Below, one piece after another: positions 34,877-45,939 of a stretch of DNA of 64,000 nucleotides. The DNA comes from Symbiodinium natans (lineage: Eukaryota; Sar; Dinophyceae; Suessiales; Symbiodiniaceae): assembly GCA_905221605.1 (NCBI GenBank), contig CAJNDS010002068.1:994984-1058983 (forward strand), in the 5' to 3' direction. The translations under genes were made by a program, and so were the position numbers. The first letter of the stretch is position 1. The number at the start of each line of letters is the position of its first letter. The notes under the pieces are model-generated. The model saw nothing but the letters and a program-made list of their open reading frames with translations, did not search any database and was not told the origin of the DNA.

Positions 34877-37146
34877 TATTCATTTCCAGGAGGCTCTCCA
34901 AAGGCTGAAAGAGGCTTTGAGCTTCTTCATCCCCTTTTATATTCATCGAACAAATTCACTTCCAGGAGGCTCTCCAAAGGCTGAAACAGGCTTTGAGCCT
35001 CTTCATCACCCCTTATATTAGTCGAACAAATTCATTTCCAGGAGGCTCTCCAAAGGCTGAAAGAGGCTTTGAGCCTCTTCATCCCCCCTTATATTAGTCG
35101 AACAAATTCATTTCCAGGAGGCTCTCCAAAGGCTGAAAGAGGCTTTGAGCCTCTTCATTTCCCCATATATTAGTCGAACAAATTCACTTCCAGGAGGCTC
35201 TCCAAAGGCTGAAAGAGGCTTTGAGCCTCTAAATTCATTTCCAGGAGGCTCCCCAAAGGCTGAAAGAGGCTTTGAGCTTCTTCATCACCCCTTATATTAG
35301 CAGAACAAATTCACTTCCAGGAGGCCCTCCAAAGGCTGAAACAGGCTTTGAGCCTTTTCATCCACCCTTATATTAGTCAAACAAATTCACTTCCAGGAGG
35401 CTTTCCAAAGGCTGAAAGAGGCTTTGAGCCCCTTCATCACCCCTTATATTAGTCGAACAAATTCATTCCCAGGAGGCTCTCCAAAGGCTGAAAGAGGCTT
35501 TGAGCCTTTTCATCCCCCCTTATATTAGTCGAACAAATTCACTTCCAGGAGGCTCTCCAAAGGCTGAAACAGGCTTTGAGCCTCTTCATACCCCCTTATA
35601 TTAGTCGTACAAGTTCATTTCCAGGAGGCTCTCCAAAGGCTGAAAGAGGCTTTGAGCCTCTTCATCACCCCTTATATTAGTCGAACAAATTCACTTCCAG
35701 GAGGCTCTCCAAAGGCTAAAAGGGGCTTTGAGCCTCTTCATCACCCCTTATATTAGTCGAACAAATTCATTTCCAGGAGGCTCTCCAAAGGCTGAAAGAG
35801 GCTTTGAGCCTCTTCATCACCCCTTATATTAGCCGAACAAATTCACTTCCAGGAGGCTCTCCAAAGGCTGAAAGGGGCTTTGAGCCTCTTCATCACCCCT
35901 TATATTAGTCGAACAAATTCATTTCCAGGAGGCTTTCCAAAGGCTGAAAGAGGCTTTGAGCCTTTTCATCACCCCTTATATTAGCCGAACAAATTCATTT
36001 CCAGGAGGCTTTCCAAAGGCTAAAACAGGCTTTGAGCCTCTTCATCCCCCCTTATATTAGTCGAACAAATTCATTTCCAGGAGGCTCTCCAAAGGCTGAA
36101 AGGGGCTTTGAGCTTCTTCATCCCCCCTTATATTAATCGAACAAATTCACTTCCAGGAGGCTCTCCAAAGGCTGAAACAAGCTTTGAGCCTCTTCATCCC
36201 CCCTTATATTAGTCGAACAAATTCATTTCCAGGAGGCTCTCCAAAGGCTGAAAGACGCTTTGAGCCTCTTCATCCACCCTTATATTAGTCGAACAAATTC
36301 ACTTACAGGAGGCTTTCCAAAGGCTGAAAGAGGCTTTGAGCCTCTTCATCCCCCCTTATATTAGTCGAACAAATTCATTTCCAGGAGGCTCTCCAAAGGC
36401 TGAAAGAGGCGTTGAGCCTCTTCATCCACCCGTATATTAGTCGAACAAATTCATTTCCAGGAGGCCCTCCAAAGGCTGAAACAGGCTTTGAGCCTCTTCA
36501 TCCCCCCTTATATTAGTCGAACAAATTCACAGGAGGCTCTCCAAAGGCTGAAAGAGGCTTTTTCATCACCCCTTATATTAGTCGAACAAATTCACTTCCA
36601 GGAGGCTTTCCAAAGGCTGTCAGAGGCTTTGTGCCTCTTCATCCCCCCTTGTATGAGTCGAACAAATTCATTTCCAGGAGGCTCTCCAAAGGCTGAAAGA
36701 GGCTTTGAGCCTCTTCATCCACCCTTTTATTAATCGAACAAATTCACTTCCAGGAGGCTCCCCAAAGGCTGAAACAGGCTTTGAGCCTCTTCATCCCCCC
36801 TTATATTAGTCGAACAAATTCATTTCCAGGAAGCTCTCCAAAGGCTGAAAGAGGCTTTGAGCCTCTTCATCCCCCCTTATATTAGTCGAACAAATTCACT
36901 TCCAGGAGGCTCTCCAAAGGCTGAAACAGGCTTTGAGCCTCTTCATCCCCCCTTATATTAGTCGAACAAATTCATTTCCAGGAGGCTCTCCAAAGGCTGA
37001 AAGAGGCTTTGAGCCTCTTCATCCCCCCTTATATTAGTCGAACAAATTCACTTCCAGGAGGCTCTCCAAAGGCTGAAACAGGCTTTGAGCCTCTTCATCC
37101 CCCCTTATATTAGTCGAACAAATTCATTTCCAGGAAGCTCTCCAAA
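34877..37146. repeat. satellite B, ~76-bp unit, about 30 copies
   Basis: The unit runs AACAAATTCATTTCCAGGAG, GCTCTCCAAAGGCTGAAAGA, GGCTTTGAGCCTCTTCATCC, CCCCTTATATTAGTCG. Each copy holds the hairpin AGAGGCT-TTG-AGCCTCT (7-bp stem), shortened to about 5 bp where the unit has ACAGGCT. Copies with TTCATTTCC and TTCACTTCC tend to alternate, a dimeric higher order. Parts of the unit resemble satellite A. Nothing here looks like a gene. Confidence 0.95.
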
Positions 37147-37935
37147 AGTTGGGTGCCCAGGCGCTTTGGATCAATTTACTTAAACTCTGTTTGTCAGCTG
37201 TTTAGACAAAGATCTTGAAAATTCATAATGATACCACATACAATTTCTATTTATTTTGTCTTGAGGGTTTAGGGTTAGGTTTAGGGTGATGTTTTAGGTT
37301 TAGGGTTTAGGTTTAAGGGTTTAAGGGTTTAGGGTTTAAGGGTTTAAGGGTTTAAAGGGTTTAAAATGGGTTTTAGGGTTTTAAGGGTTTTAGGGTTTTA
37401 AGAGGGTTTTAGGGTTTTAAAAGGTTTGGGGTTTTAGGGTTGTAGGGTTTTTTTAGGTTTTAGGGTTTTAGGGTGTTAGGTTTTAGGGTTTAGGTTTTAG
37501 GGTTTAAGTGTTTTTAGGGTTTTAGGGTTTTAGGGTTTTAGGGTTTTAAGGGTTTTAGGGTTTTACGGGTTTTTAGTTTTAGGGTTTAGGGTTTTGGTTT
37601 TAGTGTTTAGGGTTTAGGGTTTAGGGTTTAGGGTTTAGGGTTTAGGGTTTAGGGTTTAGGGTTTAGGGTTTAGGGTTTAGGGTTTAGGGTTTAGGGTTTA
37701 GGGTTTAGGGTTTAGGGTTTGTCGATTTAACATGCGTAGTGTATGGAAAGAGAGACGGACGTCCGAAACCTTCAGCGCAAAAGAGTTCCGTCATGTACAT
37801 GGAGCTCTACTTTCTCCCACCCCAGGATGCCACCCAAAGCATCTGTAGGACGCTTAAGTTCTTAAGCGTCGCTAATATTGATAATAGTGTCTGGTAAAGA
37901 GATTATAGAAAATGTGAGAAACAAAAGACCATGCA
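37147..37935 (+). repeat. degenerate then perfect telomeric array, with flanks
   Basis: A degenerate TTTAGGG/TTTTAGGG stretch (37,262-37,600) leads into about 16 perfect TTTAGGG units (37,605-37,718). The rest is short unique DNA without a recognisable gene. Confidence 0.9.
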
Positions 37936-37992
37936 CTTACACAGTAAATGGCTGTAATTATGTTCCATAATTACCATTTACTTCTAGGTAAG
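37936..37992. mobile_element. 57-bp palindromic element, copy 1
   Basis: CTTACACAGTAAATGG, then CTGTAATTAT, a short loop, ATAATTACCATTTAC and TAGGTAAG. The two halves pair almost completely, with a small bulge. A second copy at 39,464 is nearly identical but lies in different surroundings, suggesting a mobile miniature element. Confidence 0.7.
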
Positions 37993-38039
37993 ACTAGAAA
38001 GTCGGCTTGCTAAGGCCTTTGGGTGGCTTAGGGGGGCTT

Positions 38040-39360
38040 ACCCCCTCCTGTGGGGTACTCCACACAGAAAAACGCCTTGTTTTGGAGTAATTTTTGGCTC
38101 CAAGCACGATTTAGAAAGGCCAGACAAAGAAAAACGCACTTAAAGAGACCACACACAAAGAAACGCACTGTTTTGGAGTAATTTTTGGCCCCAAGCACGA
38201 TTTAGCAGGCCAGACAAAGAAAAACGTGCTGTTCCCGAGTAATTTTTGGCTCCAGGCATTTGGCTGGCCACGAGCACTCGAGGGTCCATTTTTTGATCCG
38301 GGTTTGACTGGGGCTTAGGGTGGCTTCAGAGAAGCCATTTAGCAAGGCCAGACAAGGAAAAACGCGCTGTTCCCGAGTAATTTTTGGCTCCAGGCATTTG
38401 GCTGGCCACGAGCACTCGAGGGTCCGTTTTTTGATCCGGGTTTGACTGGGCTTCATTTTTGGCTTCAACCACGATTTAGCAAGGCCAGACAAAGAAAAAC
38501 GCGCTGTTCCCGAGTAATTTTTGGCTCCAAGGCCTTTGGCTGGCCACGAGCACTCGAGGGTCCATTTTTTGATCCGGGTTTGACTGGGGCTTAGGGTGGC
38601 TTACCCTCTCCTGGGCTACCCCCACAAGAAGGCCAGAATTTTAGAAAATGAGGGGTAATTTCCGCTATATAAAATCTATTCAAAATTAATTGGGAATCGA
38701 GCCATTTTTCCCGAATCCTGGGGTACCCCCCACGGAGCCTCCCTGGGACCTTCAAAAAAGCTTTCAGCCTCCTTCAGACCTTCGAAAGAGCTTCAGAGAG
38801 GCCACGCAAAGAGAAACGCACTGTTTTGGAGTAATTTTTGGCTTCATTTTTGGCTTCAACCACGATTTAGCAAGGCCAGACAAAGAAAAACGCGCTGTTC
38901 CCGAGTAATTTTTGGCTCCAAGGCCTTTGGCTGGCCACGAGCACTCGAGGGTCTATTTTCTGATCCGGGTTTGACAAGGCAGAGGGGAGCTCACCTTCTC
39001 CTGGGCTACTGACAAGAAGGCCAGAATTTTAGAAAATCAGGGGGTAATTTCCGCTATTTAAAATCTATTTAAAATTAACTAGGAATCGAGCCATTTTTCC
39101 CGAATCCTGGGGTACCCCTCACGGAGCCTCCTTGGGATCTCGAAAAAGCTTTCAGCCTCCTTCAGACCTTCGAAAGAGCTTTTCAGACCTTCGAAAGAGC
39201 TTCAGACAAGCCACACAAAGAGAAACGCACTGTTTTGGAGTAATTTTTGGCTTCCACCACGGTTTAGCAAGGCCAGACAAAGAAAAACGCGCTGTTCCCG
39301 AGTAATTTTTGGCTCCAAGGCCTTTGGCTGGCCACGAGCACTCGAGGGTCCATTTTCTGA
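38040..39360. repeat. interspersed ~70-125-bp repeat cluster
   Basis: Five to six copies of a block that begins GGCCAGACAAAGAAAAACGC, continues GCTGTTCCCGAGTAATTTTT, and includes GGCTGGCCACGAGCACTCGA and TGATCCGGGTTTGA. A second block of about 200 bp, starting CAGAATTTTAGAAAAT and holding TTTTTCCCGAATCCTGGGG, occurs twice (38,633 and 39,020). Short open frames here repeat one another and are not genes. Confidence 0.85.
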
Positions 39361-39463
39361 TCCGGGTTTGATGACCTGGGTTTAGGGCTAACAATAATAC
39401 TTGTATTAATACTGACAGTACTGTCTATAGAAATATTAAAGAATATTTGTATACAGACATGCA

Positions 39464-39519
39464 CTTACCTGTAAATGGCTGTAATTATATTCTATAATTA
39501 CCATTTACCTCTAGGTAAG
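39464..39519. mobile_element. 56-bp palindromic element, copy 2
   Basis: CTTACCTGTAAATGG and its mirror CCATTTACCTCTAGGTAAG flank TAATTATATTCTATAATTA. The outer seven bases (CTTACCT/AGGTAAG) pair perfectly here. In copy 1 the left outer end has one mismatch. Confidence 0.7.
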
Positions 39520-39612
39520 ACTTAGAAGGTCATTTGTTTACATTCCCGTCAAGGTGTGTTACGCTCCTGTACGTGAGAAGGCTTAGCTGAGCACTCAGGC
39601 TTAAGCTTAAGA

Positions 39613-39775
39613 GTTTAGGGTTTAGGGTTTAGGGTTTAGGGTTTAGGGTTTAGGGTTTAGGGTTTAGGGTTTAGGGTTTAGGGTTTAGGGTTTAGGGTTT
39701 AAGGTTTAAGGTTAAGGGTTTAAGGGTTTAGGGGTTTAGGGTTTAGGGTTTAGGGTTTAGGGTTTAGGGTTCAGC
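39613..39775 (+). repeat. interstitial telomeric array, TTTAGGG strand
   Basis: About 12 perfect TTTAGGG units, a degenerate middle (TTAAGG variants) and further perfect units. Confidence 0.95.
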
Positions 39776-39914
39776 ATCTCAAGTTCGAGCATTTACTAGG
39801 CCAGCAGTGTATCTAGACAACGGAAAAAACCCACCCGCCCAAAGAATCCCAGAACATTAAGAAAATAGAAGGTTACTTATTTTCTCTTCGGATGCACCAA
39901 TCACGCCGTAGTAC

Positions 39915-40145
39915 CAAGCACTTAACACAAGCCACACCCGGCCTTGAGGCCTTGAAACCCTAAACACCAGGCCTTGAGGCCCTGAAACCCTAAACACTAG
40001 GCCTTGAGACCCTGAAACCCTGAAACCTAAATACTAGGCCGTGAGGCCGTGAAACCCTAAACAGCAGGCCTTGAGGCCCTGAAACCCTAAACACCAGGCC
40101 GTGAGGCCTTGAAACCCCAACCATTAGGCCCGGAAATCCTAAACA
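39915..40145. repeat. ~31-bp tandem repeat
   Basis: Six or seven copies of CCTAAACACCAGGCCTTGAG plus GCCCTGAAAC. The GGCCTTGAGGCC core is nearly palindromic. The CCTAAAC end suggests an origin from a telomeric unit joined to another sequence. Confidence 0.8.
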
Positions 40146-41320
40146 CCTTTGGACGAAACGACCTTGCCCAGTAAAAAATGACCTAGCCCAGTAAAAAAAT
40201 GACCTAGCCCAGTAAAAAATGACCTTGCCAGTAAAAAAATGACCTTGCCCAGCAAAAAAATGACCTTGCCCAGTAAAAAATGACCTTGCCCAGTAAAAAG
40301 TGACCTTGCCCAGTAAAAAAATGACCTTGCCCAGTAAAAAAATGACCTTGCCCAGTAAAAAAATGACCTTGCCCAGTAAAAAAATGACCTTGCCCAGTAA
40401 AAAAATGACCTTGCCCAGTAAAAAAATGACCTTGCCCAGTAAAAAATGACCTTGCCCAGTTAAAAATTGACCTTGCCCAGTAATGACCTTGCCCAGTAAG
40501 AAAATGACCTTGCCCAGTAAAAAAAATGACCTTGCCCAGTAAGAAAATGACCTTGCCCAGTAAAAAAATGACCTTGCCCAGTAAAAAAATGACCTTGCCC
40601 AATAAAAAAAATGACCTTGCCCAGTAAAAAGTGACCTTGCCCAGTAAAAAAATGACCTTGCCCAGTAATGACCTTGCCCAGTAAAAAAATGACCTTGCCC
40701 AGTAAAAAAATGACCTTGCCCAGTAAAAAAATGACCTTGCCCAGTAAAAAAATGACCTTGCCCAGTAAAAAAATGACCTTGCCCAGTAAAAAAATGACCT
40801 TGCCCAGTAAAAAATGACCTTGCCCAGTAAAAAAATGACCTTGCCCAGTAAAAAATGACCTTGCCCAGTAAAAAAATGACCTTGCCCAGTAATGACCTTG
40901 CCCAGTAAGAAAATGACCTTGCCCAGTAAAAAAATGACCTTGCCCAGTAAGAAAATGACCTTGCCCAGTAAAAAAATGACCTTGCCCAGTAAAAAAATGA
41001 CCTTGCCCAGTAAAAAAATGACCTTGCCCAGTAAAAAAATGACCTTGCCCAGTAAAAAAATGACCTTGCCCAGTAAAAAATGACCTTGCCCAGTAAAAAA
41101 TGACCTTGCCCAGTAAAAAAATGACCTTGCCCAGTAAAAAGATGACCTTGCCCAGTAACATTTTTACTGGGCAAGGTCATTTTTTTACTGGGCAAGGTCA
41201 TTTTTTTACTGGGCAAGGTCGTTTTTTTGGACGAAACGACCTTGCCCAGTAAAAAAATGACCTTGCCCAGTAAAAAAATGACCTTGCCCAGTAAACAAAT
41301 GACCTTGCCCAGTAACTCCT
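40146..41320. repeat. 21-bp tandem array with an internal orientation flip
   Basis: About 50 copies of TGACCTTGCCCAGTAAAAAA(A). At 41,158-41,224 about three copies are inverted (TTTTTTTACTGGGCAAGGTC), after which the original orientation resumes. The same junction word GGACGAAACGACCTTGCCCA occurs at the left edge (40,151) and after the inverted copies (41,229). The 21-bp unit equals seven codons and has no stop in the minus-strand frames, so the 408-codon minus frame reads KVIFLLG and WARSFFY repeats; I treat it as an artefact. Confidence 0.95.
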
Positions 41321-41576
41321 TAACATTTAAATTATATATGAAAGAGAGGTTTAGGGTTTAGGGATAGACCATAAAACTACATCGGGTTCCTTCGTATGAT
41401 TCGAGGAATTCCTCGATTAGGGGGTACTTGGGCTCTTTGGGTTTAGCCGTAACCCCTAAACCTCTACACTTCTCTTTGGGCTTTACCGTAGGACCTGAAC
41501 CTTTTTGAATTGTTGAAGAAACTACAATAAGGAGCCCAAAAGTTAAACTTTTTGGAGGGTTCAGAAGTCAGCCAAG

Positions 41577-44500
41577 ACTGACGGCTGCATGCCTTCGCAC
41601 TCGAGACGATCGCCAAGCCTCAGAACGGCTCTCGCCTAAGCCCTCCAGCATGGGCTGTTAAGCCTGACAATCCCCTAGCCAACCCTATAAAGGGCCTTTT
41701 TTAAGGGGTCATAGGGTATAATCGCGCATGTAGGTAAACCAAAGACCCTAAACAACGGTGTCGTCTTGACCTGCACTTCGTGCTCTGATTCCAGTTGCGC
41801 AGATAGCCCCATACCCCTGTTTAGGGCTGTTGCATCCTGATATTGAAGCTGACTCAGGCAACTCCTAAGATTGATCGTTTGGACCATGCTGCGATTTTTG
41901 GCTAAAGCTGTGGCTGAAGGGTCATGACAGCAAGGTGTTTAAGTCGTGAATCAAACCTTCAAGCCCTAAACCCTATACCCCGACGCCCTAAAGCCTAAAT
42001 CCTAAACCGCATTTTGTGGAGGTTGTCGGGGCCTAGGTGTTCGCTAAACCCCAAAGCCTCCACCATTTGGGCAGAGCCCCTGGCCACAAAGGCCAAGCAA
42101 AGCCTGAGATCCCACAAAAGGGTTTAGGGTTTAGGGTTTAGTGTTTAGGGTTTAGGGTTTAGGGTTTATGGAAAGACCCTTCCGTGCGAGGTCCTACTGG
42201 GAAACTGGCAAGACGAGGAAGCAGGGGGAGGGCGCGGCCTAACCCTCCTCAACCCTCAACCCCTCAAACTTCAACCCTCAAACCCCAACGAGATCCCCAG
42301 AAAATCCTTATTGAACAACACCTACAGGGCATGTTGGTAGCCTAGATTCCTAGCAAGGCATATTTCTTCATACCCCCCCCCCCCCCAAAAAAAAAAAACG
42401 AAACCTTAAACCCGAAACCCCCTAGCACCCCTAAAGCCTGAAAGTCAGCGGCAGCGCAGCAAGGGTCCTGGGGCTAAGCCTGACAGCTGCAGCGACCCGA
42501 GACGTTTGGGTTTAGGGCTTAGGGCTTAGGGTTTAGGGTTTAGGGTTTAGGGTTTAGGGGCTTGGTAGCCCAGTGGTGCCCTTGAACCTTTTGTTGGTTC
42601 TGGGTTCCCTTACAGAGTAGCCAAACAAAAACAAGGGTACCCTTTGGGATGGACTGTTAGCATAAAGGGGGAGATCCCAACCTATCAGCCCGAAACCCTC
42701 ATAACCCTCATAACCCTAAACCCTAAACCCTAAACCCTAAACTCTAAACCCTAAACCCTAAACCCTAAAATCGGATGGTTACTGGGCTACCAAGTAGGTT
42801 TTAAGGTCTGGAGTCGGCAGGTCCTAGGATGGTCCCGTCCCTTCTTTAAAGGATTTTTGAAGTATGGGCCCCTAGGTTGCATGGGGTATATAAAGGGGGG
42901 TTTAGGGTTTAGGGTTTAGGGTTTAGGGTTTAGGGTTTAGGGTTTAGGGTTTAGGGTAACTACGCTAAGAGTTTTAAGATTGTCGGGTTGACCGATTCCT
43001 TCAGCAGTACCTGCCTTCACTCAACTCAGCGCCCCCCTTTTTTAGGTTGAGAAGACCCTAAACCCTAAGCCCTAAGCCCTAAGCCCTATACCCTAAACCC
43101 TAAACCCTAAACCCTAAGCCCTAAACCCTAAACCCTAAACCCTAAAAACCACTAAAAGCCTCAAAACCCTCAACCCTTGCAGATGCCTCCGGCTCTTCTT
43201 GCAAGGCGTTCCTGAGAGAAGCGACCTTCGATGTTGTACTGGCTGACTACTTGCCGGAGGCTCGGCTGCCCCCGACCATATTGTACTGGGTACTGGCTGG
43301 TTCTTAGTACCCTAAACCCTAAACCCTAAACCCTACACCCTAAACCCTAAACCCTAATACTTGGAGGTTCAAGGTACTTACTAACCAATTATAACTGTAC
43401 GTAAAACTGTACTTACAAGCTCCTTAAGTGCCCTAATATGGTGATAAGTACAGTTATAAGTACAGTTATACTTGGTTAGTAAGTACCCTGAACCTCCAAG
43501 TAGGGAATGAGGGAATGAGGTACCCTCTTTTGTCCCTTAAAGGGTATATACAGAGCCTTAATTCCCTCATTCCCTACTAGGAACCAGGGGGTGTCGGGAT
43601 TTTGGCGGTTGATGCATTAAGAACACGGCTCCTTGAGTTGAACGCCTAAGAGCCTAAACCTGAGATCGTGAACCCTAGAAGGAGCTTGAAAGCAGGCTTG
43701 GCCTAGTGTCCATTGTTGCAGGTTGCTGCTATACAGCTAGAAGCTTACTTTACTCGTTTATAAAGGTTTAAAGTTTAGGGTTTAGACTGAAATTCCAAAG
43801 CCCTAAACCGCCTAAACCCCAATCTTTTGAGTCCTTAAGGGGGAACTCAGGGCCTTCCTACCCCTGCACCTTCAAAGATATTTAGGGTTTAGGGTTTAGC
43901 GTTTAAGGTTGTGATTACTCTAAGGGGCCATACAGATACTTTGTAGGCCGTACCCTGTTGGGTTCTGGCTTGCCCTGTGAAAAGGAACTGACCCCCACAA
44001 GGTTACCCTTATTGTAACATGCTACTGGCCTCCAAGGAAAGTAGGGTTTAGTTTAGGGTTCAGGGCTTAGATAAGGGTTTCTTAAATGGGCGCAGCGCAA
44101 GGCATGTAGCGAAGAATCCTGCGCATTGTAGCTTAGGCGACAAGACACGCCCATCCCTCTCCTAAACCCTTAACCCTAAACCCGAATCCCTAAACCCTAA
44201 ACCCTAAACCCTAAACCCTAAATCCTAAACCCTAAACCCTAAATCCTAAACCCTGAACCTTTCAGAGTCGACAAGCCCACACCAGCCCGAACTTTCCTTG
44301 AGGCTTGGAGCCGTGGAGTACTTCGCCCCATACTTCCAGGTGGGGAGGGCTGGGTTTAGGGTTTAGGGTTTGGGGTTTAGGGTTTGGGGTTTAGGGTTTA
44401 GGGTTAGGGTTTAGGGTTTAGGGTGTAAGGTTTAGGGTTCAGGGCCGGGCTTAGCGCGAAGTGAAGCCAAAGGGCTTTTGACAGTTCGTTTGGGGTTTAG

Positions 44501-45907
44501 GGCTTGAGGGAGTTTCGGGGTGTTTTTCAGAGGGGGGGGCGGTTCAGGGTTCAGGGTTCAGGGTTCAGGTTTTAGGGTTTAGGGTTTGGGGTTTGGGGTT
44601 TCGGGTTTAGGGTTTGGGTCGTTTTGCATTTGAGGATCTTTTTAGCCTGGGCGGCTAGCTGGCACAAAGGTTGGGGCGTGGAAAGTCTGGAACGAAGCAC
44701 GGCTTTAGGATCATGGGCCCAAACGTCAAGCCTCGGACCCCGAATCTGCTCCAAACTCTGAGCCACGAGCCCAGAACCGTAAACCCTACACCCTAAAGAA
44801 CCCTAAACGACCCTCAAAACCCTAAACAACCCTAAGCAACCCTAAACAACCCCAAACAACCCCAAACAACCCCAAACAACCCTAAACCCTAAATCCTAAA
44901 CAACCCACAACCCTAAACCCTAAACCCCAAACCCCAAACCCCAAACCCCAAACCCCAAACAACAAACCCCAAACCCCAAACCCTAAACCCTAAACTCCAA
45001 CCCCTATAGAGCCTAGGTGGGACTCCTCAAGCGGCTCGCGCGCGTGACCAGGCCATGCGATCTTGCGGACGTGTGGATTGATGATGCCCAAAAACTCCAA
45101 TACCCCTAAAATAAGGGTTAGGGTTTAGGGTTTAGGGTTTGGGGTTTAGGGTTTAGGGTTTAGGTTTAGAGTTTAGGGTTTAGGGTTCAGGGTTTTTGGT
45201 TTGGGGTTTAGGGTTTAGAACCCTTAAAATATGGTAGGGCTCCTTATATGGCTTAAGGAATATTCCTCTATTGAGGAGTATTGGGGTCTCTGGGTAACTT
45301 GGTCGCCCAGTGGTACCCTTTCGAGGTTTGGGGTTTAGGATACGTTTAACCCTAAGCCCGTAACCCGAAACCCTAAACCCTCCCTAAACCCCCAACGCGT
45401 GCAACATAGTAAATAATAGTCCGTTTTTCATCGTCTTGGGCCATTTTGCATAGGTTCCTATAAATCGACTTCGTATAGTTTTTTAGAATGGCACTCAGAA
45501 GCCCTCTTGAACCGCAAGGGCTCTTTCTGGACGGGTTTGTTTTTTGTTTAGGGTTACGGGTACTTGGAGGTTCATGGGACTTACTAACCAATTATAACTG
45601 TACTTATAACCCTACTTATTGGGATAACCCCTATAAGGCCCTTTAGGGGTGTTTTAAGTAGGGTTATAAGTACAGTTATAAGTGGTTATTAAGTCCCATG
45701 AACCTTCAAGTAGGGTCACATGGGAATCGTGGTGGCTTGGTGTATTTGCTAAGGTTTTGCGGGTTGGAGCTTAGGACTTCGGGAGTTAGTTTCTGGATTT
45801 GTGTATGGCCTTCCATTTTTTAGGGTTCTTAAGGGAGGGAACCTGATACTCCCCCAGTAGCCCCCAGGGCTCCCTCAGGTTCCCTAGGTACCCCTACACC
45901 CTAAACC

Positions 45908-45939
<32 letters not shown>

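Noticed and set aside
33431-34984. ORFs of 60-147 codons in satellite A
   Set aside because: Repetitive frames open on both strands, reading the same peptide words over and over; no sign of a gene.
34877-37146. CRISPR-like regular array
   Set aside because: Units are contiguous and alike over their whole length without unique spacers, and the sequence is eukaryotic; it is a satellite.
38085-39320. Possible relict dinoflagellate spliced leader (repeated TTTTTGGCTCCAAG)
   Set aside because: It resembles the 3' part of the leader (TTTTGGCTCAAG) but has an extra C and lacks the upstream half, and it sits inside a larger repeat that explains its copy number.
39990-41216. 408-codon minus-strand ORF
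   Set aside because: It is only the 21-bp array read in a stop-free frame; two overlapping frames are equally open.
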